Assembly (NCBI RefSeq): GCF_030463535.1
Contig: NC_132893.1
Location: 10,325,771 to 10,389,770 of the forward strand
From: Salminus brasiliensis
Lineage: Eukaryota > Chordata > Actinopteri > Characiformes > Bryconidae
Length of the DNA stretch: 64,000 nt
Reading direction: 5' to 3'
Shown: one piece after another, positions 1 through 10,771 of the stretch
Layout of the letters: each line of letters starts with the position of its first letter
How positions within the stretch are numbered: the first letter of the stretch is position 1
Notes under the pieces: generated by a model
Databases searched by the model: none
What the model saw: the letters and a program-made list of their open reading frames with translations, nothing else
Told to the model about the DNA's origin: nothing
Program-made: the position numbers and the translations under genes

Positions 1-2365
1 TACGGCGTCTCGTCTCCTCCCGTTTGTTCTAAATTCGTAAGGCAAGCGGTCTAATTAATTTACTTAGTCACCTCGGGTACAGAGTGTCGGAGTCAGTAGA
101 GCGCCTGAATTGACTCAGAATCACTCATTGGGATGACGGCGGCCGCCTCTGTCCGTTTCTGATCCTGTCTCTGAAAACTCTGGACCCAGAGGAATATTGG
201 GATCTTGCTGGAACTTAAATAGACAATATGGACTCTGAGAATTAATTGGCTGGTTAGCACCCAGTCTGAAATCTATTTCACCATTTAAAATTCTGCAGTC
301 ATTTACATTTACTCTCTTACCCTTTGTGTTTCTTTGGACACTTGTATGAGCTTTTATAACTTCATATTCAGAAATTACCTGTATTTTTACAGTTAGAGAT
401 TTAAGTTCATCATAAATACAGAAACACTCAGCTTCCAGGAGACTCTGTGTGAACCGATTTTATGACCCCCACCAATGTAATAAAGAGACCTACACCCTTG
501 ATTTAGTTTCACAGAGAGAGCATCTTAAAGAAGTTACAGGTCTGTGAGAGCCAGAAATCTTGTTTGTGGGTGACCAAATACTTATTTTCCACCATAATTT
601 ACAAATACATTCTTTAAAAATCCTACAATGTGATTTCCTGTTTTTTTTTTAATGAAAATTACAGACCTCTCTCATCTTTCTAAGTAAGAGAACTTGCAAT
701 CAGTGGCTGACTGAATACTTTTTTGCCACACTGTATATTTAACAGCCCAAACACAATGCAGAACTGCTTGTACTGAGGATCTGGGTTAAGGATAATTTAC
801 CAGTTTTCCTACACTTAGGATGGCAGCAGCAGCACAATCCCTGAATATCGTGAAGAGCAGTAGTATTAAATGATGGTGTAGTAAAATAATTTATATCAAT
901 TCTAATAAGATTTTTAAAGCAAATTTTCTGAAGCTCTAATTATAAACCATGTGAAGGACAGAATCTCCATACTGCAGGGTTAGTCTGAGACACTATGAGG
1001 GACACTGATTTATTACTTTCCCCACTATCCAGCTGCCTAATCTAGGGTCCTGTCTTTTTCCGAGTGGTGTCCAGAAGTGTGTGGCAGTGCTCCTTAAGGG
1101 CCTCACTGCATCGGGTAGAGAAAAGTGGAGAAAGTTGGCAATGTCCAGGACTCCTGGAGGAAGAAAAAAAAAAAACAAAACATTTTAAGGAAAAAGGTGA
1201 AGTTGAAGAACTGATAACCTCACGCCAGTACATTTAGATGAAAAGCAGCTGTGGTGGTGGAGGAGCCCTCTGCTTTTCCAGGCCACGACGACGGCCCCAG
1301 GCCCTCTCTGGTGCAGGAGTGGAGACAACAACCCTCTGTGTCCGCCATGCCGGTAGTGCTGGATTTAAGATGACCATCGTTGGAGGAGTCACGAACAGAC
1401 TCCAGCCTCGTCTTCCGTTGGAGTTTGGACTGCCTCTACAGCAGCAGCAGTCAAGCTTGATGATCTCCTTGCAGAGCATCTGGAGATCTCGCTCCTCCGC
1501 GGTCACCAAGTTACTCCAGAGTAAACACAGACAAACGCAAACAACGGTCAGCGAGACAGAGTACCGTACAGTAACACAGGGAGCAGAGAGCACAAGCATC
1601 ACAACAACTGTCTCAGATAAAGACGACAGCTGATATTAAAGACTATAAAGTAGGCCCTCAACTGTTCGTGTCAAATCAGTTTTAAAAGCAGATAGAATAG
1701 GATAGAATTACTGCGTTTATATGTAAATTATTTTAGGCAATCAACATGGTCACAGGTAGACACAGGACATTGAGCATGGTAAGGCCCATCAGCTGTTTTG
1801 CTTGCTGGGGGGGGATAAATATATCTCTATCTATAGCGGATACCTTTATACTTAATAAAGCGCTACTAATCAAAACTGTAACTATGTATTAATGTCACGT
1901 GTATAGTCTAAACTCTTTGGGTATTATAAACCCCCTTGTCTAAGAACCCTCAAAATGTCTAATTTGAATAGCCCTGAAAAACATTTATTTCCAAAACCTT
2001 GCTTCAGAATCTTTCAATTTTCTAAAAAATAAGTGGAGATCCCTTTACAAAATTCCCTAGGTTGAACAGTAATGAATAATTAAATGTCCTAAAAACTTCA
2101 TTTGTAATAAATTTGGATCCCTGAAAATAAAACTATTTCAAGACAATATCTTAGAATCTTTCTAGAATCTTAGAATTTAAAACAAATCTGGATCCTGAGA
2201 AATTCCCAGTTCAGACCACTGTGAGACTGAAATGATCTTAAGGCAATGCTTTGGACATCTTCATCCTTTGAGTCCGGATAGCTGCAAAAAGTCAGTGGCC
2301 TAAAACGAATGTTAAAATTAAAATATCAAAAGGGATTCGGGTTAAAGTAACCCGAAGGTCTAAGA
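1..2365. repeat. Module A of unit 1
   Basis: Header at 1-206 with GCGGCCGC near 138, then AT-rich sequence, a Tc1 end (511-735) and debris on the minus strand. An open minus frame at 1234-1602 is paralogous to stretches in modules B (3546-3809), C (6195-6560) and the unit tail (15042-15340). Its plus strand is also open (1238-1633), so neither frame is good evidence of a protein. Bases 1745-1806 resemble part of the tail fragment near 15757-15800. The stretch 1810-2248 is AT-rich with nothing recognised. A lead-in shared with other modules starts near 2249. Confidence 0.85.
511..735. mobile_element. Tc1-type transposon terminal fragment (module A)
   Basis: About 225 bp resembling one long terminal inverted repeat of a fish Tc1-like element. 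It contains CCAAATACTTATTTTCCACC and ends in GCCACACTGTA next to a TA, the usual Tc1 target. The rest of the element is absent. Recognition is from memory of the family, not from a search. Confidence 0.8.
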
Positions 2366-4875
2366 ATACAGCGTCCGTCTCCTCCTGTTTATTCTAAATT
2401 CGTAAGGCCTAATTAATTTACACAGTCACCTCGGGTACAGAGTCTCGGAGTCAGTAGAGCGCCTGAATGGACTCAGAATCACTCATTGGGATGACGGCGG
2501 CCGCCTCTGTCGGTTTTTGATCCTGTCTCTGAAAACTCTGGACCCAGAGGAATATTGGGATCTCTGTGGAACCTCCAAAACTGTGGTAGTGGGATTTACT
2601 TCTCCGTGCTTAAAGAATCAACTCGATCAGTCAGTCTTAGGAATGTAGAGAAACACTTTAATCCTGCAGTAAACGTAACGCCGGAGGAAGACTTCAGGAC
2701 TGCGTCTGAAAAACCTTGCTGTACAGTCAGTTACACTGAAATCTTGTTCAAAAGGGGCTGGCTAAGACTGCTTAGATTACTTAAAGGGAAAGAGGAAAAA
2801 CCCTCCTACTTAAAATTGGGTGCAGTGGTAAATTTAATACTACTTGGCAACCTGTCTTGACTTAAATAGACAATATGGACTGAGGATTAATTGGCTGGTT
2901 AGCTCCCAGTCTGAAATCTATTTCACTATTTAAAATTCAGAAAGCAGATTTTCCGATGTTATAATTACAAACCATGACAGTCTCAATATTGCAGGATTCA
3001 TCTGAAATACTATGAGCGACACTGATCTATTACTTTTTAATACAAGCAGAAAAGTGACAGAATAAATGTGTGGAATCAAGTAAATCACTCACCTGCCAAC
3101 TATGCAGTTCTCCAACCTGACAGTGTGACTGGGAAGGGTCAGTCAGTCCTGGCCCGGCACCTTCTTGATGTTTCTGGAGAGAACAACGGACCCCATGCGG
3201 CTCAGGTGAAGCGTATCTCTGTGTTGGAGGACCGGACACAGTTAAAAGCTCTGCCAGTTCTCTACGAACTCAGCGCAGACGGACCTGTCCCGCAGCCAGT
3301 AGTGGAGCGAAAGGAGCTGAGGAAATGGCTCTCTCTCACTCGTCTGTAAGTGGGCAGGGAGCCAAAGACTATGACCCTGATGTCTGGCTTTTTCTGAACA
3401 GTGTCCAGAAGCGTACGGCAGTGCTTCTTCAGGGCCACGCTGCATCAGACGGAGAACAATGGTGCCAGAGCCACCTGGTGACGTCCAGGACACTGGCACC
3501 TGGAAAACAGGAGACTGTGGCATTACTCTTTAGGGTAGATACTTTTCAGTGTTTTACAGAAGAATCTCCAACAGTGAGAACACCGCCCTGAGGAGCTGTC
3601 CTCGGTGACAGAGCAGGTGAACAGCTGAAGTTCTCGAACCAGTTAGCAGAGGCCAAAACTGGCTTTGGTGGAAGAGTCCTCTGCTTTTCCCAGCCACGCT
3701 GACACTTCCAGGTCCTCTCAGGTGCGGGAGAAGAGACGACGACGACGCAGACAGAAACGCAAAGGTCAGTGAGAGAGTACTGTACAGTAACAGGGAGCAG
3801 AGAGCACAAGCATCACAACAAGCATGGAGTTCTGGGCATTAGAAATATGACAGCGTTATGGGTGAAGGATGAATAAGTGAGGAAGAATTGAGAACAGACT
3901 GATGAATAAAGACTCAAAGCTGATAATTACCACTCAAAGCTTCTAGCAAGACACCAGCTTTAACATGCCTCTGACCGTTTCCACTGGTTAAACTATGGGG
4001 TTTTAGCGCCCCCACAAGGACGAAAAGAGGAACAGCAACAGCATCTGAGCAGCAGTTCAATAAACACCAGGACGTTGACTAAGAACACAAATTTAGCACA
4101 AATCCACAGAATTACATCATCCATACTAACCTTAAACAGCTCAGAAGCGTGAAACGTGAAGAAATAAACCATGAAGATTCAGTAATGCATAGGTAAATAC
4201 TTAAGCTACATTGCTAAGGAGATAGCTAGCATAGCAACAGAACTAAGCCATTCCCAAACTAAATGAACAGCAGCTTACTTTGTGTCTCAGACTCTAAATT
4301 AAAGGCACCCACAGTCACACCGCTTGAGCAGTTTCTAAAGTTCAGTCTTCCAGAGGAGCTACAGAGCTCGGTCACACCGGCTCGTTCACCCTGCACACTG
4401 CTGCAAGACCACGCTGCTGATTGAATACGTGGGACTGATAATAGGCCAGCATCTTGTGAGCGGAGTGTACGTGGAGGGTTGTAAGGTGTAAGAAGTTCCT
4501 CCAGATAATGTGGGGTCAGACCATTGAGAGATTAATATTTTAGAAGTATTTTATGATCTGTACTGAATTTAACAGCTAATTAGTGTAAGGATAAAAGAAC
4601 TGGACTAATATGATCAGATTTCCTAGCTCTAGTTCGTACCCTGGCAGCAGCATTCTGAACAAGCTGGAGCTTATGAAGAGATTTACCTGGGTGGTATACA
4701 TGGAGGAAAAAGAACACTTGCTACCCACAGTACAGTCTGGTGTCTGTGTGGCCAGTGCGGAATTAAATGTCCTGAATATTTAGATTCTCAGGGTTGTTTA
4801 AACCAGAGAATTTTTCAGGGATCCAAATTTATTAAAATTCGAAGTTGCCAAGTCAACTGTGAGACTGAAATGAAG
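2366..4875. repeat. Module B of unit 1
   Basis: Header at 2366-2563. In this copy the TGACTCA motif is changed to GGACTCA. A plus-strand open stretch (2555-2860) is not recognised. On the minus strand a consensus splice donor CAG|GTGAGT lies at 3092/3093, and upstream of it a short frame ends in IKKVPGQD and a stop, as in module C. Bases 3546-3809 hold the STPAPER-type paralogous stretch. Bases 3830-4423 are non-coding with nothing recognised. A LINE RT tail lies at 4424-4689. Bases 4790-4860 look like an inverted copy of sequence near 15930-16000. Confidence 0.85.
4424..4689 (-). mobile_element. LINE reverse-transcriptase C-terminal fragment (module B)
   Basis: The minus-strand translation, read through a few stops, contains LQLVQNAAARV, KSDHISPVL and LEELLTPY followed by PPRTLRSQDAGLL. 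These are in the order found at the C-terminal end of the ORF2 of L2/Rex1-type (CR1 supergroup) non-LTR retrotransposons. The frame is broken, so the piece is dead. The exact clade is uncertain. Confidence 0.82.
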
Positions 4876-5131
4876 AACACGGCGTCCCGTCTCTTCTAAA
4901 CGTATAAGGCAAGCGGTCTAATTCATTTACTTACAGTCACCTCGGGTACAGAGTCTCAGAGTCAGTAGAGCGCCTGAATTGACTCAGAATCACTCATTGG
5001 GATGACGGCGGCCGCCTCTGTCGGTTTCTGATCCTGTCTCTGAAAACTCTGGACCCAGAGGAATATTGAGATCTTGGTGGAACCTCCAAAACTGCGGTAG
5101 TGGGATTGATCTGCGCTTAAATAATCAACTC

Positions 5132-5451
5132 GGTTGGAGGTTTGGAGTCACAGGTGTACTATACGGATAACGAGGTCAAACAGGTGCCATTAATACAGGT
5201 AACAAGTGGAGGACAGAAGAGCTTCAGGTCAGTGAGAGCCAGAAACCTTGACTAGTCCAGAAAAACTTACCATAATTTACAAATAAATTCTTCATAAATC
5301 CTACAATGTGATTTCCTGGATTTTTTTTATTTTTTGTTTTGTCTCTCATAGTTGAAATGAACCTATGATAAATTACAGACCTCTCATATCTTTCTAAGTA
5401 AGAGAACTTGCACAATCAGTGGCTGACTAAATACTTTTTTGCCCCACTGTA
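5132..5451. mobile_element. Tc1-type terminus plus leader (module C)
   Basis: About 320 bp, reading minus-strand inward from the end at 5451: the terminal repeat starts with the motif TACAGTGGGGCAAAAAAG, then continues into a leader-like part with ACAGGTGCCATTAATAC on the plus strand. That order fits the end plus 5' leader of a fish Tc1-like element; the transposase is missing. The base sequence outside its terminal TA is the same as outside the module A fragment. Confidence 0.82.
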
Positions 5452-7029
5452 TATTTAACAGCCCAAACTCAATGCAGAACTGCTTGTACTCGGAAAGATG
5501 GAAGAATTTATATAAATTCTAATAAGATTTATAAAGCAGATTTTCCAACGTTACAATTACAAACCATGACCGTCTCAGCACTGCAGAATTTGTCTGAAAT
5601 ACTATGAGTGACACTGATATTACTTTTTAATACAAGCAGAAAAGTGATAGAATAAATGGGTAGAATCAAGTAAATCATGTAAATCACTCACCTGCCAACT
5701 ATGCAGTTCACTAACCTGACAGTGCGACTGGGAAGGGCCAGTCAGTCCTGGCCTGGCACCTTCTTGATGCTCCTGGAGAGAACGATGGACCCCAGGCGGC
5801 ACAGGTGAAGTATCATCTCTGAGGTAGAGGACCAGACGCAGCCAAAAGCTCTCCCAGCTGTCCACAAAGACAGAGCAGACGGACCTGTCCCACAGCCAGC
5901 AGTGGAGCGAGAAGAGCTGAGGAAACGGCTCCCTTACTGGTCTATAAGTGGTCAGGGGGCTGAAGATGATGATCCTGATGTCTGGCTTTTCCCGAAAAGT
6001 GTCCAGAAGCGTACGGCAGTGCTTCTTCAGGACCACGCTGCATCAGGAGGAGAACAGTGTAGAACGATGGTGCCAAAGCCACCTGGCGACATCCAGGAAG
6101 CGAGCACCTGGTAAAAAGGAGAACGTGGTGTTACTCTTTAGGGTCAATACTTTGAGGGTTTTACAGAAGAATCTTCAACAGTGAGAACACCGCCCTAAGG
6201 AGTCTTCCTCTGTGCCGGAGCAGGTGAAGAGCTGAGGTCCTTGAACCAGTTAGCAGAGGTGAGAACTTGCTGTGGTGGAAGAGCCCTCTGCTTTTTCCAG
6301 CCACACAGACAGTTCCAGGCTCTCTCAGATGCGGGAGTGGAGATGACGACCCTCTGTGTCTGTGGCGCCGGTAGTGTTGGAATTAAGATGGTCACGTTAG
6401 AGGAGTCACGGGCAGCCTCCAGCCTCGTCAGCGAAGTTTGACTGCCTCTAAAACAGCAGCTGGATCGACCGTACAAGCTTGACGACCTCCTGGAGAGCTC
6501 GTACCTGAGCAGGCGGACAGAAACAGACAGAAACGCGATAACAGGGAGCAGAGAGCACAAGGATTACAACAACTGGCTCAGATGAAGACAAAGCCACAAA
6601 AGTGGTACCAAGTTACCCATTAAAGAGTACAATAGACTTTATTACCTGAATGTGGTCAATGATCACAGTGGTGATGGTTGCAGTGTGTTACAATATTCAA
6701 ACAGCATGAAATCCTTGTTCACTGTAATTATGATGTTTCACGCATCATTATGCAGTAGAGAGCATGAAAATCAAGGGTAAGATTGATAAACTGAACTGTG
6801 AAGTCAAATCTGCTCAGAGTAGAAACAGAACCTGATGCTCGAGCAAAAGCAGTACTTGAACTAGTACATACTGACCTAGCTGCTCCTATAGATCCAGTGG
6901 GGGTGGGGAGGGAAACTCCAGACAAGCAGCTCCAGACAGGGAGCTCAGGACATGAGGAGAGAGAGAGAAAAAGATGATGATTAGAAGAAGCTTTACGTTT
7001 AGTGAGAGACCTGTAGCAGAAATAGTTAC

Positions 7030-7518
7030 AGACACAACCACAATAATAGTGATAAAAAGCCTGTAATCAGAGCAGGACAGAACAGTGGTGAAATGTAATC
7101 AGAGCAGGACAGAACACAGAACTGGAGAGTTCTCTGAAAGCTGGTGTTAAAGAGAGAAGTTTTTCATCTAGATTTAAAGACTGAGAGTGTGTCTGATTCC
7201 CGGATATTAACAGGGAGCTTGTTCCAAAGTTGGGGGCTTTGTAAAAGAACGCTCTTCCTCCTGCACTGTTTTTTCTAATACGTGGGACTGATAATAGGCC
7301 AGCATCTTGCGAGCGAAGTGTACGTGGAGGGCTGTAAGGTGTAAGAAGTTCCTCCAGATAATGTGGGGTTTAGAAGTATTTTATGATCTGTACTGAATTT
7401 AACAGGTAACCAGTGTAAGGATGAAAGAATTGGACTAATATGATCAGATTTCCTAGCTCAAGTTCGTACCCTGGCAGCAGCATTCTGAACAAGCTGGAGC
7501 TTATGAAGAGATTTACCT
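7030..7518 (-). mobile_element. LINE reverse-transcriptase C-terminal fragment (module C, longer)
   Basis: Minus strand reads LQLVQNAAARV, KSDHISPIL and LSSLHWLPVKF. After a small internal loss near 7369 it continues with SPQLWNKLPVNIRESD and SVFKSR, the usual end of L2/Rex1-type ORF2. Compared with the module B piece it extends further toward the LINE 3' end but has lost the LNGLTPHYL segment. Stops and frame changes mean it cannot be active. Confidence 0.85.
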
Positions 7519-7743
7519 GAACTTCCTGCAGAAATGTTCTGTGAGTGGTAAGCCTGAAACATCCACTGTTAGAATTGTGTCCCTACTGACGGATAGGGGA
7601 ACTGAAATTTAAGTGTTTCTTTGCTGCTTTGGACATCTTCGTCCTTTGAGTCCGGATCACGTCAAAAAGTCAATGGTCTAAAACAAATATGAAACTTAAA
7701 ATATCAAAAGGGATCCGGGTTAAAGTAACCTCAAGGTCTAAGA

Positions 7744-8937
7744 ATATGGCGACCCGTAATTCCTAAGACAAGCGGTCTAATTAATTTACTTAAGGTCACC
7801 TCAGGTACAGAGTCTCAGAGTCAGTAGAGCGCCTGAATTGACTCAGAATCACTCATTGGGATGACGGCGGCCGCCTCTGTCAGTTTCTGATCCTGTCTCT
7901 GAAAACTCTGGACCCAGAGGAATATTGGGATCTCGGTGGAACCTCCAAAACTGTGATAGTGGGATTTGCTTCTCTGCGCATTGTTTCAAAGTAACAAAAC
8001 GTACAAGACAAGAACACCAGATTCACCATTTGACATTTTTTGACTGATGGAATTTGGCTTCCCTCTGTAACCCAGCTGTGCTGTGAACACACGTGCCTGG
8101 AGCGGTGGGCAAAAGTACGTAAAGGTCTTGCTCAAGACCTGTACTGCTACAGGGTCTGTAATGAACCACAGAGCTTTAGAGAGATTCAGCTAAATCAACA
8201 TTCTGGGTTGAGGCTATGAAAGAGGAGAGGACTTCCCTCATTGAATATGACACATTTACTCTGACCCCTCTCCCAGAAGCTGAGCATGCAGTGAGGGGAA
8301 GGAGGGTCTAAGATTAAAAACTGTAGATGGAGCAGAAACGTTCTCTAGATGAAAATGGCTTTACACTGAAATCAGGAGGATAACACTGATAATCTGGGTC
8401 CATGATCATTTACCAGTTTTCCTACTCTTAGGATGGAGGCAGCAGCAGCACAATCCCTGAATATCATTAAGAGCAGTAGTATTGAATGATGGTGTAGCAA
8501 AAGAATTTATATCAATTCTAATAAGATTTTTAAGGCAGATTTTCTGAAGCTCCAGTTATAAACCATGTGGAGGACAGACAGTCTCCATACTGCAGGGTTA
8601 GTCTGAGACACTATGAGGGACACTGATTTATTACTGTTTAAAACAAGCAGAGAAATGACAGAATAAATGATGATTAAATCCAGTAAATCATGTAAATCAC
8701 TCACCTGCCCACTGTCCAGCTCACTAACCTGAACGCCGGTCGGAGGGCCGGTCGCTCGACGCTCTGTGAAGAATCACAGCTCGAGCTTCTAAAGCAGAAC
8801 CGCGTCCAAACACGCGCGCAAACATACCGGAGATCACGTGAACGCCGGAAGTGACGCTTCGTTACGCAATCACGTTTCAAGGCGCGTCAGTTCCCCGGTC
8901 CCGCTGCAGACCCGAGCAACGAGCTAGCAGTGTGAAG
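7744..8937. repeat. Module D of unit 1
   Basis: Header at 7744-7967, then 8100-8500 with nothing recognised. A segment at 8390-8700 is shared with module A (near 770-1020). The module ends in a CpG-rich block carrying a splice donor at 8704/8705. Unlike B and C it lacks the LINE tail and the STPA-type stretch. It is the upstream-most module for anything transcribed on the minus strand. Confidence 0.85.
8705..8935 (-). promoter_or_regulatory. CpG-rich promoter / first-exon-like block facing left
   Basis: A GC- and CpG-rich island in AT-rich surroundings. It holds TCACGTGA (8834-8841, an E-box core), several TGACG/CGTCA half sites and, on the minus strand, a splice donor GGGCAG|GTGAGTG at 8704/8705. 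A weaker donor CAG|GTTAGT lies just upstream. This looks like a non-coding first exon transcribed leftward through modules D to A. The short frame starting at an ATG in units 1 and 2 is lost in units 3 and 4 (ATG to ATA), so it is probably not coding. An alternative is that it is the 5' region of an old LINE. Confidence 0.55.
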
Positions 8938-9269
8938 CTAGCAACACTTGGACAGAGTAGCGAACGAAATCCTGTCAAAATAAAAGTCCCTCCTAAACCT
9001 GAATACAAATATTTCTGACTCTCTAAACTGAAAATGATAAACTAGTTTAAGAAAACAGTGTTTACAACTATTTAAAAGATTATTAAAAGTAACTCTAATT
9101 AATAACTGTAAATAATAACAGATATAAAGGAAAATTGCTTCTATACTGAGTGTTGCTGGGAATAGTTTTTCTTTCTCTGGCATTTTATTAATATAATCTT
9201 AATCAGGAAACATAAATCTTTAATAAAAGTGGCATTATGAAGGAAAATATACAGCTTTAGACACTGGCA
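8938..9269. other. AT-rich spacer
   Basis: About 330 bases of AT-rich sequence without a recognised element. The open stretch 8938-9183 on the minus strand has low-complexity composition and is conserved only because the whole unit is. Copies: 25127-25458, 41322-41653, 58307-58638. Confidence 0.7.
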
Positions 9270-10190
9270 CCATGTTTATCCCGCAATGACAAAGTGAAAA
9301 CAGAGTTTTCTAATAAATTTCTGCAAATTTATTTAAAAAAAGAAAAACTAAAATGTTGCAGTGACATAAGTATTCAGACCCTTTACTTAGTACTTAGGTG
9401 AAGCACCTTTGGCAGTGATTACAGCCTCCAGTCTTCTTGGGTATGATGCCGCAAGGTTTGCTCACCTGGATTTGGGGATTTTCGGCCTTTCTTCTCTGCA
9501 GATCCTCTCCGTAAGGTTGGATGAGGGCGTCGGTGGACAGCTATTCTCAGGGCTCTTCAAAGATTTTAATAAGGTGTAAAGCAGGGCTCTAGTTGTCCAC
9601 TCTGGAGCATTCACAGGGTCGTCTCTAAGCCACTCCTGTGTTGTGTTGAGTCACTGTCTCGTTGGAAGGTGATCCTTTGCCCCGTCTGAGGTCCTGAGTG
9701 CTCTGGACCAGGTTTCCTTTAAGAATATATCTGTACTCCATTCAGCTTTCCCTCAACCATGACCCAGTCTCCCTGTCTCAGACCCTGAAAAATACCCCCA
9801 CAGCCTGAAGCTTCACTGAAAGAATGGTGTTGGGCAGGTGAGGAGCAGGAACTGGTTTCCACCAGACATGACTCTTAGAACTGAGGCCAAAAAGTTCAAT
9901 CCTGGTTGCATCAGACCAGAGAACCTTGTTTCTTATAGTCTGAGGGTCCTTTAGGGGCTCTCCTGTATCTGACCACTCTGCCATAAAGCCCAGATTGGTG
10001 GAGAGCTGCAGTGATGGTTGCGCTTCTGGACGTTTCTGTAAACTGGATCTTTTTGAACCAGAGTGACCGTTTGGGTTCTTGGTCACCTCTCTTACCAAGG
10101 CCCTTCTCCCCTGATTACTTAGTTTGGTGGGAGGTCAGCGCTAGGAAAAGTGCTGCTTATTCCAGACTCCTTCATTTAAGAGTTGTGTGA
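9270..10190 (-). mobile_element. Tc1/mariner transposase relic
   Basis: The minus strand carries the body of a fish Tc1-like transposase gene. Readable from the N-terminal side: LVREVTKNP-like (MVREVTKNP here), LSTNLGFMAEWSD, VLWSDATRIELFG (the region with a catalytic Asp in Tc1 transposases) and HVWWKP. Downstream the frame breaks, but the DNA still follows the element through its 3' half to near 9270. An uninterrupted stretch of 106 codons (9778-10098) remains in units 1 and 2. Frameshifts, missing blocks and absent intact ends show it is inactive. It lies just downstream of the Myb/SANT-like exon on the same strand. Confidence 0.88.
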
Positions 10191-10376
10191 TAATTATTCA
10201 AGCTTATTTAACTTTAAATATCTAATCTACTGAGAATGAGGCCACAGTGTGGGAGTTCACTTCATTTGACAGTAATGGACCCAAAAGAGGAAAAGACAGA
10301 CACAGATCAGATTTCATTTGAAGGATTAACTAAAAATATTTTATGTACACAAATAAAATATTCATCAAATAACTCC

Positions 10377-10771
10377 TCACATTCTTTCAATCTTTTTTAA
10401 ACAAGGACAGAAGTGTTCATGTTGAGCCTCCTCTCGTTGAGCTCTGGCAGCTTCCTCTCTCAGAAACTCCAGCACCTCTGCAGAGTCAGTACGCCTTCTC
10501 CTTTTAGCTGCTGGACTTCCTGAGGGGGGACAGGAGGCACTCCTGCTGGTGGAGGGGACTGACTGGCTCACAGGGTCGGACTTGGCACAGGAGGGCGCGT
10601 CATCTTCCCCTTTGTAGGCCCCCTCTGTGTCTGAGCCTTTACTGGTTGAGGCCACTGAAGGTTTGCCTCCCAGGATGGCATGCACTGCCCCAAACCAGCG
10701 CCATGTGGCTGCTGTGGCCTCACCCTGCTCAGTGTCCATCCCTGTAGGGGGACGTCTTAGCTCCTAAAAGA
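10377..10771 (-). pseudogene. Terminal exon of a Myb/SANT-like (Harbinger-associated) protein
   Basis: A minus-strand open frame of 120 codons from ATG at 10739 to a stop at 10377. It continues upstream without a stop to an acceptor-like TTTTAG|GAG near 10757. It reads WRWFGAVHAILGG, then a Ser/Thr/Pro-rich linker, a basic run AAKRRRRTDS (nuclear-signal-like), and a helical Glu/Arg/Ala tail EVLEFLREEAARAQREE ending in KKIERM. This order matches the C-terminal part of fish Myb/SANT-like DNA-binding proteins related to the Harbinger second protein. The DNA-binding trihelix, which should lie in an upstream exon, was not found in the window. It may therefore be an orphan exon. The frame is open in all four units with one Ala/Val change, which could also reflect array homogenisation. 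Confidence 0.7.

Larger units (their letters stand above)
4876..7743. repeat. Module C of unit 1
   Basis: Header at 4876-5107, then a Tc1 end with part of the Tc1 5' leader (5132-5451). On the minus strand a donor CAG|GTGAGT sits at 5691/5692 and an acceptor-like pyrimidine tract plus CAG precedes 5817. Together they could bound a ~125 bp exon relic. The minus stretch 6195-6560 is the best preserved of the STPA(S/P)ERAW paralogs, but is probably only a fragment. Bases 6570-7000 contain nothing recognised, and 7030-7518 is a LINE tail. The lead-in to the next header begins near 7632. Confidence 0.85.

Noticed and set aside
1238..1633. 131-codon plus-strand ORF, open in all four units, as a gene
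   Set aside because: The opposite strand is open over the same bases, there is no recognisable domain, and the paralogous stretches in other modules are open in different frames. Its persistence is explained by array homogenisation.
2555..2860. 101-codon plus-strand ORF of module B as a real gene
   Set aside because: No family recognised, no equivalent in modules A, C or D, and its start lies inside the header. Kept only as part of the module description.
1..8937. Module headers as a CRISPR-like or phage-type array
   Set aside because: Spacing is kilobases, the organism is eukaryotic, and the spacers are themselves repeated.
8938..9183. 81-codon minus ORF in the AT-rich spacer
   Set aside because: Low-complexity, Phe/Leu/Tyr-rich, no motif; conserved only to the degree the unit is.
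9270..10190. An active Tc1 element
   Set aside because: The transposase frame is shifted and partly deleted, and no matching pair of terminal inverted repeats surrounds it.
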